A DNA stretch of 38,270 bases from Calditrichota bacterium (GCA_014359355.1 JACIZP010000346.1:1-38270), one strand, 5' to 3'. Positions 8,667 to 17,466 are shown, counted from the stretch's first letter. Notes: generated by a model from the letters alone, not told the origin. A program made the numbers and translations.

Positions 8667-9722
8667 TCAAGGGATGAGCGCGCGCAGCAAGGGGTAGTGC
8701 CAGTCGTTGGCATTGCGGTCATAGACGCCGAAACCGGCGCAGAACTCCCAATAGCACCAGCTCATGCCGTACTTTTCTGCCTGCCTGGCGACAAAGCCCG
8801 TCCACAGGGCGCGGGAGTTCATGTCCGCCTTGCTGTAGGCACCGAACTCGCCGACGAACAGAGGGCGATTGTGCTGCTCGGCCCACAGCTTGGCCCGCAC
8901 AAATTCCAGCTCAATGGCGTTCTTCTGCTGCGGGGTGCCGGTCCAGGTCGTGCCCAACCACGCCTGGCTCCCCTGCACCCACTCTGCACCCTGGTGGGTG
9001 AACTGGAAGGGGTTATAGTAGTGGAAAGTGACGATGATCCCTCTCTCGTCCTCAGGGAGGCGCAGAGACTCCAGCGCGCCCACTGCGTTCCACTGCCCTG
9101 GGCCGATGATCAGGATGCGATAAGGATTGCTGGCCCGCACCGCGGCGATAGCCTCCGGCAAGAGGGTGTTCCACACCTCAGCCGTCAGATTGCCGTTCGG
9201 CTCGTTGAGAAGTTCGAAGAAGAGCTCGGCAGGGTAGTCTCGGTAACGCTGAGCAATCTGCCGCCACAGGGAGAGGAATCGCTCCTTGTGGCCGGTCGGG
9301 TCTTCCATCATTTCCTCATAGTGGTGGATGTTCAGCACCACTGCCAAGCCGCGGTGCAGAGCCTGGTTAACCGCCCAATCCACGCGCTCTACAAAAGCCG
9401 GGTCGATGAGAAACGGCGCCTTGTTGGAGGCGTGCGCGGACCAGCGCACGGGAATCCTCACCGCAGTGAATCCCGCCTCCTTGATCAGCTGGAAATACCT
9501 CTCCTCGAGCACCACACCCCAGTCGCCTTCATTGGGGGCCTCGAGCGCATTGCCCAAATTCACCCCTCTGGCCAAAAGGGTATTCTGGACGAAGGGGTCC
9601 AGTGGGGACTGCCCGGGGGTAGGCGGAACTTGTGTCTGCAGTGGACTCTTGTCCCTCGCGCAGCAGCACAAGCAGCCGAGAGCCAACAGGGTGGCAACAA
9701 CCTTCCGGAGACTCCTGTGCAT
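8667..9722 (-). CDS. GH5 cellulase-like glycoside hydrolase, lipoprotein
   Basis: 351 residues. The ATG at 9720-9722 is chosen for GGGAGG 8 nt upstream and because it opens a lipoprotein-type signal (MHRSLRKVVATLLALGCLCC, Cys near 17-21). The body is a TIM barrel of glycoside hydrolase family 5: GVNLGNALE near 53-61, AVRIPVRW, NIHHY, acid/base Glu174 in LLNEPN, TFHYYNPF (His234/Tyr235), and nucleophile Glu292 in FVGEFG. The ending WCYWEFCAGFGVYD is typical of endoglucanases of this family. It should hydrolyse beta-1,4-glucan or a related beta-glycan at the outer membrane or in the periplasm. The gene stands alone with its own near-consensus promoter and lies back to back with the glmM-like operon. 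Confidence 0.9.
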   Translation of the reverse strand: MHRSLRKVVATLLALGCLCCCARDKSPLQTQVPPTPGQSPLDPFVQNTLLARGVNLGNALEAPNEGDWGVVLEERYFQLIKEAGFTAVRIPVRWSAHASNKAPFLIDPAFVERVDWAVNQALHRGLAVVLNIHHYEEMMEDPTGHKERFLSLWRQIAQRYRDYPAELFFELLNEPNGNLTAEVWNTLLPEAIAAVRASNPYRILIIGPGQWNAVGALESLRLPEDERGIIVTFHYYNPFQFTHQGAEWVQGSQAWLGTTWTGTPQQKNAIELEFVRAKLWAEQHNRPLFVGEFGAYSKADMNSRALWTGFVARQAEKYGMSWCYWEFCAGFGVYDRNANDWHYPLLRALIP

Positions 9723-9777
9723 CGCTCTTCCCTCCCATTTGCGGCGGGCATTGCAATCAATTTGCTGATCCACAGGC

Positions 9778-9806
9778 AATATAGGAGCGGCAGGCCAGAT
9801 AGTCAA
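9778..9806 (-). promoter_or_regulatory. Predicted promoter of the GH5 gene
   Basis: Minus strand TTGACT (9801-9806), 17-bp spacer, TATATT (9778-9783). Five of six bases match the sigma-70 consensus in each box. It puts the transcript start about 50 nt before the ATG at 9722. Confidence 0.65.
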
Positions 9807-9869
9807 GTGAAATCTGTTCCCCACACTGGGTCAGCAGGACGCGGACGGCTGCAGTCCGGCAAAAATTCG

Positions 9870-9898
9870 TTGCGTTTTCAGGACAAATTGTTTATCTT
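9870..9898 (+). promoter_or_regulatory. Predicted promoter of the glmM-deoC-pdp-nfeD-SPFH operon
   Basis: TTGCGT (9870-9875), 17-bp spacer, TATCTT (9893-9898) followed by GA. It is divergent from the GH5 promoter, with about 60 bp between their -35 boxes, and lies about 45 nt before the GTG start at 9943. Confidence 0.45.
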
Positions 9899-9942
9899 GA
9901 GGACGCTCAAATTCGTGAAAAGCAGCAAAGGGAGTCATAATC

Positions 9943-11307
9943 GTGAGCAGCGAAAGATTGATGGTGTCTGTGTCCGGCATCCGTGGCACCGTGGGCGGGA
10001 GTCTGACGCCAGAGGTAGTGCTCCGCTATGCGCAGGCGTTCGGCACCATGGTGGGGGATGGCGCAGTAGTGGTGGGCAGAGACTCCCGGGTGACGGGAGA
10101 GATGGTCAGACATGCCGTCTGTGCCGGCCTGCTCTCGGTGGGCCGGGATGTCATCGATCTCGGCATTGTGCCTACGCCGACCACGCAACTGGCCGTAGAA
10201 AGGCTTCGGGCCAGCGGCGGCATAGTGGTCACGGCCAGCCACAATCCCATTCAATGGAATGCCTTGAAGTTGGTCGCGAGCGACGGCCTCTTCGTTGGTC
10301 CCGAGCAAGGGGAGGAGGTGAACAGGCTCGTGCGCCAGGGGCCCATCCCGTTGGCCACCTGGGACCGCGTGGGCAAGGTGCGGTTCTATGAGCGTGCGGT
10401 CGCCGACCACGTCGAAGCCATAGAAAAGATCTCCGTGCTTGATGTGGCAGCCATCCGACGCAGAAGATTTCGCGTGGTGGTGGATTGTTGCCACGGGGCG
10501 GGTGGCGTGATCATGCCCCTGCTGTGCGAGCGGCTGGGCTGCGAGGCGCATTTCCTCTACCGAGAACCGACCGGGCTGTTTCCGCGCAATCCTGAGCCAC
10601 GGCCGGAGAACCTCACGGAATTGTGTGCCGCGGTGCGCTCTTTGGGTGCCGACATCGGCTTTGCCGTGGACCCAGATGTGGACCGACTTGCCATTGTCTC
10701 GGAAAAGGGGCAACCGCTGGGCGAGGACTATACGCTGGTGCTGGCGGTCAAGCTCATCCTCAGTAAACGCCCGGGCAAGGTGGTGGTGAACGCTTCGACC
10801 ACCCGCGCCATCGACGATGTGGCAGCGGCGCATGGAGCCGAGGTGGTGCGGGCCAAAGTCGGGGAGGTCAACGTCGCGCTGAAGGCGCGCGAGGTAGGCG
10901 CGGTGATTGCCGGCGAGGGCAACGGGGGGGTCATGTTGCCGGAGCTCCACCTGGGCCGCGACGCCCCCGTGGGTGTTGCGCTGACCCTCCAGCATCTGGT
11001 GGAGTTCGGCGGCACCATCTCGGAGCTCAACGCAACCTTGCCGCAGTACGAGATGGTCAAAGACAGGGTCGAACTGGCCGCGGGGGTGAATCCAGGAGCA
11101 ATCGTGCAAAGGCTTGCCCAGGAACATCGCGGCGGAATGTTGGACCTGCTCGATGGCGTGAAGGTCCTCTCCGAGCGATCGTGGGTCCACGTACGCCCAT
11201 CAAACACCGAGCCGATTATTCGCATCATTGCAGAGGCGCCGAGCGCCGCGCAGGCCCAGTCCCTCGTCGATGAGATGAAGGCGGAGATTGACCGGCTCTT
11301 GGCATAG
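9943..11307 (+). CDS. glmM: Phosphohexomutase (phosphoglucosamine mutase/phosphomannomutase type)
   Basis: 454 residues, GTG start with GGGAG 8 nt upstream. It belongs to the alpha-D-phosphohexomutase family: SGIRG near residues 11-15, the phosphoserine loop TASHNP with Ser99, the metal loop DPDVDRLAI, sugar-binding GEGNGG and a C-terminal phosphate-binding loop ([11 protein letters not shown]). The NTEP variant of the last loop and the length fit GlmM-like enzymes of FCB and archaeal type, which convert glucosamine-6-P to glucosamine-1-P for cell-wall precursors; glucose or mannose phosphates are possible substrates. It is the first gene of a tight operon, 8 nt before deoC. Linkage to deoC and a nucleoside phosphorylase suggests a phosphopentomutase-like role (ribose-1-P to ribose-5-P) is also worth considering. 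The symbol is therefore tentative. Confidence 0.8.
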   Translation: MSSERLMVSVSGIRGTVGGSLTPEVVLRYAQAFGTMVGDGAVVVGRDSRVTGEMVRHAVCAGLLSVGRDVIDLGIVPTPTTQLAVERLRASGGIVVTASHNPIQWNALKLVASDGLFVGPEQGEEVNRLVRQGPIPLATWDRVGKVRFYERAVADHVEAIEKISVLDVAAIRRRRFRVVVDCCHGAGGVIMPLLCERLGCEAHFLYREPTGLFPRNPEPRPENLTELCAAVRSLGADIGFAVDPDVDRLAIVSEKGQPLGEDYTLVLAVKLILSKRPGKVVVNASTTRAIDDVAAAHGAEVVRAKVGEVNVALKAREVGAVIAGEGNGGVMLPELHLGRDAPVGVALTLQHLVEFGGTISELNATLPQYEMVKDRVELAAGVNPGAIVQRLAQEHRGGMLDLLDGVKVLSERSWVHVRPSNTEPIIRIIAEAPSAAQAQSLVDEMKAEIDRLLA

Positions 11308-11315
11308 GGAAGGGT

Positions 11316-12167
11316 ATGGCGACCATATCTGACAACGTGCAAAGCTTGGTGGAGCGCGTGGCAGAAGCCTCGTCTCCCTGCAGCGAAGTCACCACGGGCA
11401 CCTGCACTAACTGCCAGCAGTGCAGCGTGCGGAACCCTGCGGCGGTGGAAGCCATCGTGCGCAGTGGTGCGTCGCGAATAGGAGCAGGTTTGGGGATTGC
11501 CAGGCCGGCCGCCGAGCTGGCAAAACTGATCGACCACACCTTGCTGAAGCCTGACGCAAGCAGAGAGCAGATAGTGCGATTGTGCGAAGAGGCGGTGCAA
11601 TACGGCTTTGCCAGCGTCTGCGTCAACCCGTGTTGGGTGAAGTTGTGTGCCTCAGCCGTACGGGGGTCGGGGGTCTTGGTCTGTTCGGTGGTGGGCTTTC
11701 CTCTGGGTGCCAATGTCATGCGGGTCAAGGCAATGGAGGCGGCTCGCGCGGTGCAAGACGGCGCCGACGAAATTGACATGGTCATGAATATCGGCATGCT
11801 CAAGTCCGGCGAGCACCGCTACGTGGAGGAGGACATTCGCGGCGTAGTGCGGGCGGCAGCTCCCGCCCACGTCAAAGTCATCATCGAGGCATGCCTGCTC
11901 ACCGATCGGGAGAAAATCTACGCCTGTCTGTTAGCGCAGAGGGCCGGGGCACATTTTGTGAAGACTTCCACGGGTTTCAGCACGGGCGGGGCCACGGCCG
12001 CCGATGTGGCCCTTATGCGGCGGGTGGTGGGGAGCAGCATGGGGGTGAAAGCCGCCGGGGGCATCCGTGACCTGGAGGCCGCCCAGGCCATGGTCGCGGC
12101 AGGAGCAAATCGCATTGGCGCCAGCGCCAGCGTCAGCATCGTATCCGGCCAGCAGCCTACCTCCTGA
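11316..12167 (+). CDS. deoC: Deoxyribose-phosphate aldolase with Cys-rich N-terminal extension
   Basis: 283 residues, longer than the usual 215-260. Class I aldolase splitting 2-deoxyribose-5-phosphate to glyceraldehyde-3-P and acetaldehyde in deoxynucleoside breakdown. The catalytic core begins near residue 66 ([12 protein letters not shown]). The Schiff-base Lys is K216 in FVKTSTGF, with K245 in VKAAGGI as the second Lys and [10 protein letters not shown] before it. The N-terminal 65 residues carry four Cys (C22, C30, C33, C36, including CTNCQQC) that could bind metal; this part is not needed in typical DeoC. The ATG at 11316 is kept because a purine-rich AGGGAAGGG lies just upstream. It sits between the hexomutase and the nucleoside phosphorylase, matching a deo-type catabolic operon. 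Confidence 0.93.
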   Translation: MATISDNVQSLVERVAEASSPCSEVTTGTCTNCQQCSVRNPAAVEAIVRSGASRIGAGLGIARPAAELAKLIDHTLLKPDASREQIVRLCEEAVQYGFASVCVNPCWVKLCASAVRGSGVLVCSVVGFPLGANVMRVKAMEAARAVQDGADEIDMVMNIGMLKSGEHRYVEEDIRGVVRAAAPAHVKVIIEACLLTDREKIYACLLAQRAGAHFVKTSTGFSTGGATAADVALMRRVVGSSMGVKAAGGIRDLEAAQAMVAAGANRIGASASVSIVSGQQPTS

Positions 12168-12171
12168 GCGT

Positions 12172-13539
12172 ATGACCGCCCGCGACATCATCAGCCGCAA
12201 ACGAGACGGCCACAAACTCACCCGCGAGGAGATCGACTACTTTGTCCGGGGCTATGTCAAAGGTCGTATCCCTGACTACCAGATGGCTGCCTTGCTAATG
12301 GCCATTTTCCTGCGCGGCATGGACACCCAAGAGACCGCCTGGCTCACCGAGATCATGCTGCATTCTGGAGAGGTGTTGAACTTTGCCAATGTCCCGGGCC
12401 CCAAAGTGGACAAACACAGCACCGGCGGCGTGGGCGACAAAGTGTCGCTGGTGTTAGCCCCACTGGTGGCTGCCGCCGGCGTGAAAGTTCCGATGATTTC
12501 GGGACGAGGGTTGGGACACACAGGCGGCACCTTGGACAAGTTAGAGGCCATCCCTGGTCTTCGTACTGACCTCGAACCAGAAGCTCTGGCCGAGCAACTG
12601 CAGGAGGTGGGGCTGTTTATCGCCGGACAAACTGCTCGCCTGGTGCCAGCCGACCGCAGAATGTATGCCCTGCGCGACGCCACAGCCACGGTTGACTCCA
12701 TCCCCCTGGTGACGGCCAGTATCCTCAGCAAGAAGCTGGCGGAGGGGATAGACGGCCTTGTCCTGGATGTGAAGACAGGCAAGGGCGCTTTCTTCCAAGA
12801 GCATGAACAGGCGGAGGCACTGGCGCGCTCCCTGGTATCGACGGCACAGGAACACAGCTTGCCGACGGTGGCGTTGCTCACCAGCATGGAGCAGCCTTTG
12901 GGCCACATGGTCGGCACCTGGCTGGAGACGAAGGAAGCCATTCTTTGCTTACGGGGAGAAGGGGTCCCAGACGTGATGGAAGTCACCCTCGCGCTGGGGG
13001 CCGTCATGCTGCTGTTAGCGGGGCGCTGCAGTTCGTGGGACGAAGCGTATGGGAGGCTGCGCCAGGTTCTGGCCAGCGGGGAGGCCTATGAGCGGTTCCT
13101 CCGCATGGTGGAGGCGCAAGGGGGCGACCGGGCCGTGATCGATGATCCCGACTCATATCCAGCGCCGCGTTGCGAAGGGGAAGTGCATAGCTTGCGCGAG
13201 GGCTTTGTGAGTGCCATCGATGCGCGAGCCGTTGGGGAGGCTGTCTGTCTGCTGGGCGGCGGACGACAGGTGGTGGAGGATGCCATCGACTACAACGCCG
13301 GAGTGGTTTTGCACAAGAAAGTGGGTGAACCCGTGCATGTGGGAGATGTGCTTGCGTCTCTTTACTCCAACAAAAGCACAGCGCTCGACGAGGCCGCCCG
13401 CATAGTGCGCGAGGCGTTCCGCATCTCCGCGGAGCAGGTCTCTCCGCCCCCTCTGATTCAAGCGCTGATCGATGAGCATGGTGCCCGTCCCTGGCCAGAG
13501 GCGTCATTCGCCAAATTCCATAAGGGAGAAGAGCAATGA
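12172..13539 (+). CDS. deoA: Pyrimidine-nucleoside phosphorylase / thymidine phosphorylase
   Basis: 455 residues. It phosphorolyses thymidine, deoxyuridine or uridine to base and (deoxy)ribose-1-phosphate. The ATG at 12172 starts the family's standard N-terminus (MTARDIISRKRDGHKLT). The helical domain leads into the phosphate site KHSTGGVGDK (81-90) and the family signature SGRGLGHTGGTLDKLEAI (110-127), with the C-terminal alpha/beta domain ending in an SPPPLIQ segment. Length fits Pdp/DeoA (about 435-440). The start is 4 nt after the deoC stop with no strong ribosome binding site, so translation is probably coupled. The product sugar phosphate passes to the mutase and DeoC encoded upstream. 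Its stop overlaps the next start (ATGA). Confidence 0.93.
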   Translation: MTARDIISRKRDGHKLTREEIDYFVRGYVKGRIPDYQMAALLMAIFLRGMDTQETAWLTEIMLHSGEVLNFANVPGPKVDKHSTGGVGDKVSLVLAPLVAAAGVKVPMISGRGLGHTGGTLDKLEAIPGLRTDLEPEALAEQLQEVGLFIAGQTARLVPADRRMYALRDATATVDSIPLVTASILSKKLAEGIDGLVLDVKTGKGAFFQEHEQAEALARSLVSTAQEHSLPTVALLTSMEQPLGHMVGTWLETKEAILCLRGEGVPDVMEVTLALGAVMLLLAGRCSSWDEAYGRLRQVLASGEAYERFLRMVEAQGGDRAVIDDPDSYPAPRCEGEVHSLREGFVSAIDARAVGEAVCLLGGGRQVVEDAIDYNAGVVLHKKVGEPVHVGDVLASLYSNKSTALDEAARIVREAFRISAEQVSPPPLIQALIDEHGARPWPEASFAKFHKGEEQ

Positions 13540-13982
13540 ATCACGGTGCGTGGCTCATTTGGCTGTTTTTGGCCGCGCTCTTCGTGGTGGCCGAGATATT
13601 CACCTCAGGCTTCTTCATCATCCTGTTCGCGGCGGGCGCACTGGTGGCTGCGGTGCTGGCCTACGTCGGCCTTGGTCCGGCCTGGCAGTGGGGGGCCTTC
13701 GTGGTGACCTCCGCGGCGTTGGTACCCCTTTCCCGCAGGTTGGCCCGCCGCGTGACGAGATCGCAGAGCCCAGGTATCGGGGCAGATCGGTTAGTGGGGC
13801 AGACCGGCCTGGTCGTGCAGGAGGTGGACAATGTGAAGAACACCGGCATGGTGCGCGTGGCCAAAGAAGAATGGCGCGCCAGCAGCGCCGATGACGAGAT
13901 GCTCCCTGCCGGCACAAGAGTTGAGGTGCTGCGCGTGGAGGGCGCGCATCTGGTCGTCCGGAAAAAGCAGAATGGGAGGTGA
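13536..13982 (+). CDS. NfeD-like membrane protein
   Basis: 148 residues. Two to three hydrophobic segments occupy residues 1-70 ([21 protein letters not shown], then two more), with a small soluble C-terminal OB-fold (GQTGLVV to [15 protein letters not shown]). This is the short NfeD type, which works with stomatin/SPFH partners in membrane microdomain organisation or protein quality control. The start codon overlaps the stop of the phosphorylase gene (ATGA) and its stop lies 1 nt before the SPFH gene start, so the pair is tightly coupled. No protease (ClpP-like) domain is present. Confidence 0.88.
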   Translation: MNHGAWLIWLFLAALFVVAEIFTSGFFIILFAAGALVAAVLAYVGLGPAWQWGAFVVTSAALVPLSRRLARRVTRSQSPGIGADRLVGQTGLVVQEVDNVKNTGMVRVAKEEWRASSADDEMLPAGTRVEVLRVEGAHLVVRKKQNGR

Positions 13983-13983
13983 C

Positions 13984-14871
13984 ATGACTGTTCTCTTCGT
14001 CCTCGCGGCGTTGGTCGTGTTCATCATTGCGGCCACCGGCATAAAGATCGTCCGTCCTTGGGAGAAGGGGCTCATCGAGCGCCTCGGCAAGTACCAGCGC
14101 ACCGCCGATAGCGGGCTCACCGTGATCATCCCTTTTCTGGAGAAGATGATCAAGGTGGACATGCGCGAGCAGGTGGTCGATGTGCCGCCTCAAGCAGTGA
14201 TTACCAAAGACAACGTCGTCGTCCAGGTGGATGCCGTTGTCTACTACGAAGTGACCGACCCAGTGAAGGTGACCTACAACGTTTCGAACTTTTACATCGC
14301 TGCCACCAAGCTGGCCCAGACCAACCTGCGTAATCTGGTCGGCGACCTGGCTCTGGACGAGTCGCTCACTTCGCGTGAGGTGATCAACACCAAACTGCGG
14401 CAGATCCTCGATGACGCCACCGACAAGTGGGGGACGCGCGTTACCAGAGTCGAATTGCAGCGCATCGAGCCGCCTGCCGACGTCACCGAGGCGATGCACC
14501 GGCAGATGAAGGCGGAGCGTGAACGACGCGCCATGATCTTGGAAGCGGAAGGCCAGAAGCGGTCGGCCATCCTCAGGGCAGAGGGCGAAGCAGAGGCCAT
14601 CAAGAAGGTAGCCGACGCTCAACGCTACCAGAAAGTCACCGTGGCCCAGGGCGAAGCCGAGGCAATCGAGACGGTGTTCGGCGCCATCCACCGCGGCCAG
14701 CCTACCAAGGATCTCATTGCCATCCGCTACCTGGAAGCACTGCAGAAAATAGCCGACGGCCAGGCGACCAAGATCTTCCTGCCGTATGAGGCCTCCGGAG
14801 TGCTGAGCAGCATCGCCGGGGTGGCAGAGATTCTGAAGGAAAGGGTTGCCGGTCAGCCGCCGGCAAAGTAA
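13984..14871 (+). CDS. SPFH/stomatin-like membrane protein (QmcA/slipin family)
   Basis: 295 residues; ATG at 13984 with GGGAGG just before it. One N-terminal membrane helix ([20 protein letters not shown]) is followed by the SPFH/Band-7 domain ([59 protein letters not shown]) and a long Ala/Glu/Lys coiled coil ([19 protein letters not shown]). Stomatin-like proteins form large rings at the membrane and act with NfeD, encoded directly upstream, and often with membrane proteases. It is the last gene of the operon that began at the hexomutase; 82 nt separate it from the next gene. Confidence 0.92.
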   Translation: MTVLFVLAALVVFIIAATGIKIVRPWEKGLIERLGKYQRTADSGLTVIIPFLEKMIKVDMREQVVDVPPQAVITKDNVVVQVDAVVYYEVTDPVKVTYNVSNFYIAATKLAQTNLRNLVGDLALDESLTSREVINTKLRQILDDATDKWGTRVTRVELQRIEPPADVTEAMHRQMKAERERRAMILEAEGQKRSAILRAEGEAEAIKKVADAQRYQKVTVAQGEAEAIETVFGAIHRGQPTKDLIAIRYLEALQKIADGQATKIFLPYEASGVLSSIAGVAEILKERVAGQPPAK

Positions 14872-14953
14872 ACGCCTTGCTCGCTGTGCAGTTGACCGAC
14901 CTCGCGCTGGCCGTCGCGGTAGTTGGTGCAAAACCATATCGGGAGGAATTGCG

Positions 14954-15250
14954 ATGCCACTTATTCGCCGTGCGTGGACGCCGCGCCAGGCAGACGAATG
15001 GAGCAGAGAAGACTGGATCGCCATGCTGTTTTCTGCCCTGTCCTATACGTGCATGGTGGTAGGGGTGGCGCTCAGCCTTCTCCTGCTGCCATGGGGTTTT
15101 GTCATCCTGGCGGCCGGCATTGCTTTCACCGCGCTCATGTACTGGGTCATCGACCCCAAGCTGCGGGTTATTTCCACCGAGTACGAGAGGAAGCAGAAGG
15201 GACATCTCAAGGATCTTGAGCGCATTCAGCGCTGGGAGGAATCGGCATGA
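14954..15250 (+). CDS. Small two-helix membrane protein upstream of symporter
   Basis: 98 residues; the ATG at 14954 has GGGAGG 7 nt upstream. Polar N-terminus (PLIRRAWTPRQADEWSREDW), two hydrophobic segments near residues 24-62 (IAMLFSALSYTCMVVGVALS, then WGFVILAAGIAFTALMYWVI), and a charged C-terminal tail (YERKQKGHLKDLERIQRWEE) that may form a short helix. I do not recognise the family. Its stop overlaps the start of the next small gene (ATGA), and two more small membrane genes lead into a sodium:solute symporter, so it may be an accessory subunit of that transporter (inference). Confidence 0.75.
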   Translation: MPLIRRAWTPRQADEWSREDWIAMLFSALSYTCMVVGVALSLLLLPWGFVILAAGIAFTALMYWVIDPKLRVISTEYERKQKGHLKDLERIQRWEESA

Positions 15251-15378
15251 GCAGAGGATTGGCAGTGGTCCTCGGCATGACCATCGCCTACGGGGCATCT
15301 CTCGTGGGGATGATCTTTGCGTATTTTTACTACCGCAAATACCGTGGTCGCCAGCAAGGAGAAGCGCACAATGGCTGA
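15247..15378 (+). CDS. Single-helix small membrane protein (43 aa)
   Basis: Very short gene. The ATG overlaps the stop of the previous gene (ATGA) and the AGGA of the previous gene's end can serve as ribosome binding site. Sequence features: a hydrophobic stretch of about 20 residues (LAVVLGMTIAYGASLVGMIFA) followed by an aromatic and basic tail (YFYYRKYRGRQQ). Its 3' end overlaps the next small gene by 8 nt. The tight overlaps on both sides argue that it is real despite its length. Likely an inner-membrane accessory peptide of the downstream symporter. Confidence 0.65.
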   Translation: MSRGLAVVLGMTIAYGASLVGMIFAYFYYRKYRGRQQGEAHNG

Positions 15379-15499
15379 GCTGCTCGAACCTGCACGTTTG
15401 GGGAGTCCTATCCTTGGTGCTGTGCTGCCTGCGGGGGTCTTCCTTGTCTCGTTTTTGCTGACCTACATGCTCATCAAACGGTTCATGAAAGGCATATAG
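15371..15499 (+). CDS. Single-helix small membrane protein (42 aa)
   Basis: ATG at 15371 with AAGGAG 9 nt upstream, inside the end of the preceding small gene. A short polar start (MAELLEPARLGSP) is followed by one membrane helix (ILGAVLPAGVFLVSFLLTYML) and a basic end (IKRFMKG), so a cytoplasmic C-terminus is expected from the positive-inside rule. It stands 41 nt before the symporter gene, which has its own AAGGAGG site. Together with the two genes before it, this makes a three-gene set of tiny membrane proteins cotranscribed with the transporter. Confidence 0.65.
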   Translation: MAELLEPARLGSPILGAVLPAGVFLVSFLLTYMLIKRFMKGI

Positions 15500-15540
15500 T
15501 CCACAGAACTGCCACTTCCGGTGCATAAGGAGGCACGGCC

Positions 15541-17466
15541 ATGACGAGTCTCTTCGCCCCCTTGGATTGGCTTTGGTTGTTGCTCTTCACCCTCCTGATG
15601 GTAGTCTGCGGGGTTTTCTTCTACCGACTTGGCAAGCGTTCGCAGTCCGATTTTTTTCTGGCTGGTCGGGGATTGCCATGGTGGTTGCCTGCCTCTTCAG
15701 TCTACGCTACCCACACCGCTACCGACACACCCATCTGGATTGGTGGCGTCATTTACAAGTATGGCCTGGCAGGGCTTTGGTACACCTTCTTCTGCGCGTG
15801 GGCGGCGGTCAGTGCTTTCGTTTCCGCGCGGATCTTTCGCCGTTCGCTGGCCTATAGCCAGGCGGAGTGGCAGAGTCTGCGCTTCGGTGGGCTGGGCAGC
15901 GAGATGTTGCGCGGGTGGGTAGCCGGCTGGCAGGTCTTCATGAACATGTTCATCCTCGGCTGGGTCGGCATTGCCATGGGCAAGCTGTGTAACGTCTTCT
16001 TCGGCTGGCCACTCTGGGTTGGGCTCGTTACGTTCTCGTCGGTGTGTGTCATCTACGTGCTGGCCGCAGGCTATTGGGGGGTGGTCATGGCAGATTTTCA
16101 GCAGGGGGTTATTGCGTTTATCATGATCACCATGGTGTCTGCCTGGGGAGTTGCGGCAGCCGGCGGGCCGCGCACTATCGTCAAGCGGCTGCAAGGCATG
16201 AACAGCAGTTGTACCTGGACGGTACCGGAGGTGCGCGAGCCGGTGGCAACGGGCTGCGTGCGTGTCAAGGACGCAGCGACGGAGGAGGTGCTTGCTTCCT
16301 GCCAGGGCAGTTTCGTGGTTGTGCCCAGAGGGGAAATGAGCCCACAAGGCCCAGCCAATCAGCGGGCCAAGGCGGCGCTTTACGAGGAGGCTGCGCCTGG
16401 TCAAGTGCTCTATCCTGCGGTGAACGACACCGTGTGCGCAGGCGAGGCCATCAACATTGTCTGGGCTCCGCAGCGCGCCCGTCGCTTGGTGAAAGTGGAA
16501 GCGTCCTTGGACGGTGGGCTCACTTGGCAGACGGTGGAGCAGAGCCACTACCAAGGCCAGCGCTGGCGGCTGAATCCATTGAGCTTCACCGGCATGTTCC
16601 GCGGACAGTTTCCGGTGGCGTGGTTCATCACCATGTTGGTGGTGGCACTCCTGGGGGGTTTTGGCATGGGTACCAGCATCGACTGGTACACGGAGGCGCA
16701 ACGCATCCAGTCGGCAAGAACCGTGCGCGACGCCTCGTACTCCATCTGGGCAGGCACGCTGGCCACGCTCATCCGCAACGCCATGTGGGCGGTGGCCGTA
16801 CTCGGCTTCTTCGTGCTCTTCCCGCACATCGCGGCGCAAAAGGACTATGAGATGAGCTGGTACATCATCGGCTTCAAGTACCTGCCGGTGGGAATGGTGG
16901 GCTTCTTTTTCGCCGGGATTCTGGCCATCCACTTGTCGACCATCTCCACGCACCTGAATCTGGGCGCCATGTATGCTACGCGCGACTTTTACCACCACTA
17001 CGTCAACCCGCAGGCGAGCGAGCGGCGGCTAGTGTGGGTAGGACGCATTGCCACGCTCGTCGTCCTGGGAGGCTCCTTCGTCTTCGGCCTCATCATCGGC
17101 GAGGAGATTACGGCGTGGCTAATCTTCGCCCTGTGGATCATGGCGGCGGGCGTATGGTTGCCGAACATCCTCCAGGTCATCTGGTGGCGATTTAATTCGT
17201 GGGGATATCTGAGCGCTTGGGTGGCCAATTTGGGCTTGAGCTGGTTGGTGGTCTGGGTGCTGCCACGCTTTGGGGTCATCCCTGAGCTGCCCGACTATTT
17301 GCAGTTTTGGTCGCTGATCGTCCTCAATGCCCTCATCTACGTGCCGGTCACCTTGCTGACCAAACCCGAGGACATGGACCACCTGGTGAAGTATTACGTG
17401 ATGTCGCGGCCAATCGGCTTCTGGGGTCCTGTCAAGCGCGAGGCGCTGCGTCGAGGCTTGCTGTGA
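15541..17466 (+). CDS. Sodium:solute symporter (SSS family) with periplasmic Ig-like insert
   Basis: 641 residues, longer than the usual 480-600. The LeuT-fold core of the SSS family (TC 2.A.21) is visible: first helix LWLLLFTLLMVVCGVFFYRL, the unwound helix-1 region around ATHTATDTPIWIGG, GYWGVVMADFQQG before helix 5, and GILAIHLSTISTHLNLGA with the Ser/Thr sodium site. Residues about 221-350 are not membrane but read as Ig-like beta-sandwich: CTWTVP...GCVRVKDA...GSFVVVP, then VLYPAVNDTVCAGEAINIVW and VKVEASLDGGLTWQTV. By helix count this loop faces the periplasm. The homologous symporter at 18308 lacks this insert. The substrate is unknown; the neighbourhood suggests amino acids or small peptides. 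ATG at 15541 has AAGGAGG upstream. Confidence 0.9.
   Translation: MTSLFAPLDWLWLLLFTLLMVVCGVFFYRLGKRSQSDFFLAGRGLPWWLPASSVYATHTATDTPIWIGGVIYKYGLAGLWYTFFCAWAAVSAFVSARIFRRSLAYSQAEWQSLRFGGLGSEMLRGWVAGWQVFMNMFILGWVGIAMGKLCNVFFGWPLWVGLVTFSSVCVIYVLAAGYWGVVMADFQQGVIAFIMITMVSAWGVAAAGGPRTIVKRLQGMNSSCTWTVPEVREPVATGCVRVKDAATEEVLASCQGSFVVVPRGEMSPQGPANQRAKAALYEEAAPGQVLYPAVNDTVCAGEAINIVWAPQRARRLVKVEASLDGGLTWQTVEQSHYQGQRWRLNPLSFTGMFRGQFPVAWFITMLVVALLGGFGMGTSIDWYTEAQRIQSARTVRDASYSIWAGTLATLIRNAMWAVAVLGFFVLFPHIAAQKDYEMSWYIIGFKYLPVGMVGFFFAGILAIHLSTISTHLNLGAMYATRDFYHHYVNPQASERRLVWVGRIATLVVLGGSFVFGLIIGEEITAWLIFALWIMAAGVWLPNILQVIWWRFNSWGYLSAWVANLGLSWLVVWVLPRFGVIPELPDYLQFWSLIVLNALIYVPVTLLTKPEDMDHLVKYYVMSRPIGFWGPVKREALRRGLL

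Noticed and set aside
9907-11190. A 427-codon minus-strand frame
   Set aside because: Antisense to the clear phosphohexomutase gene; His- and Arg-rich composition typical of a shadow frame.
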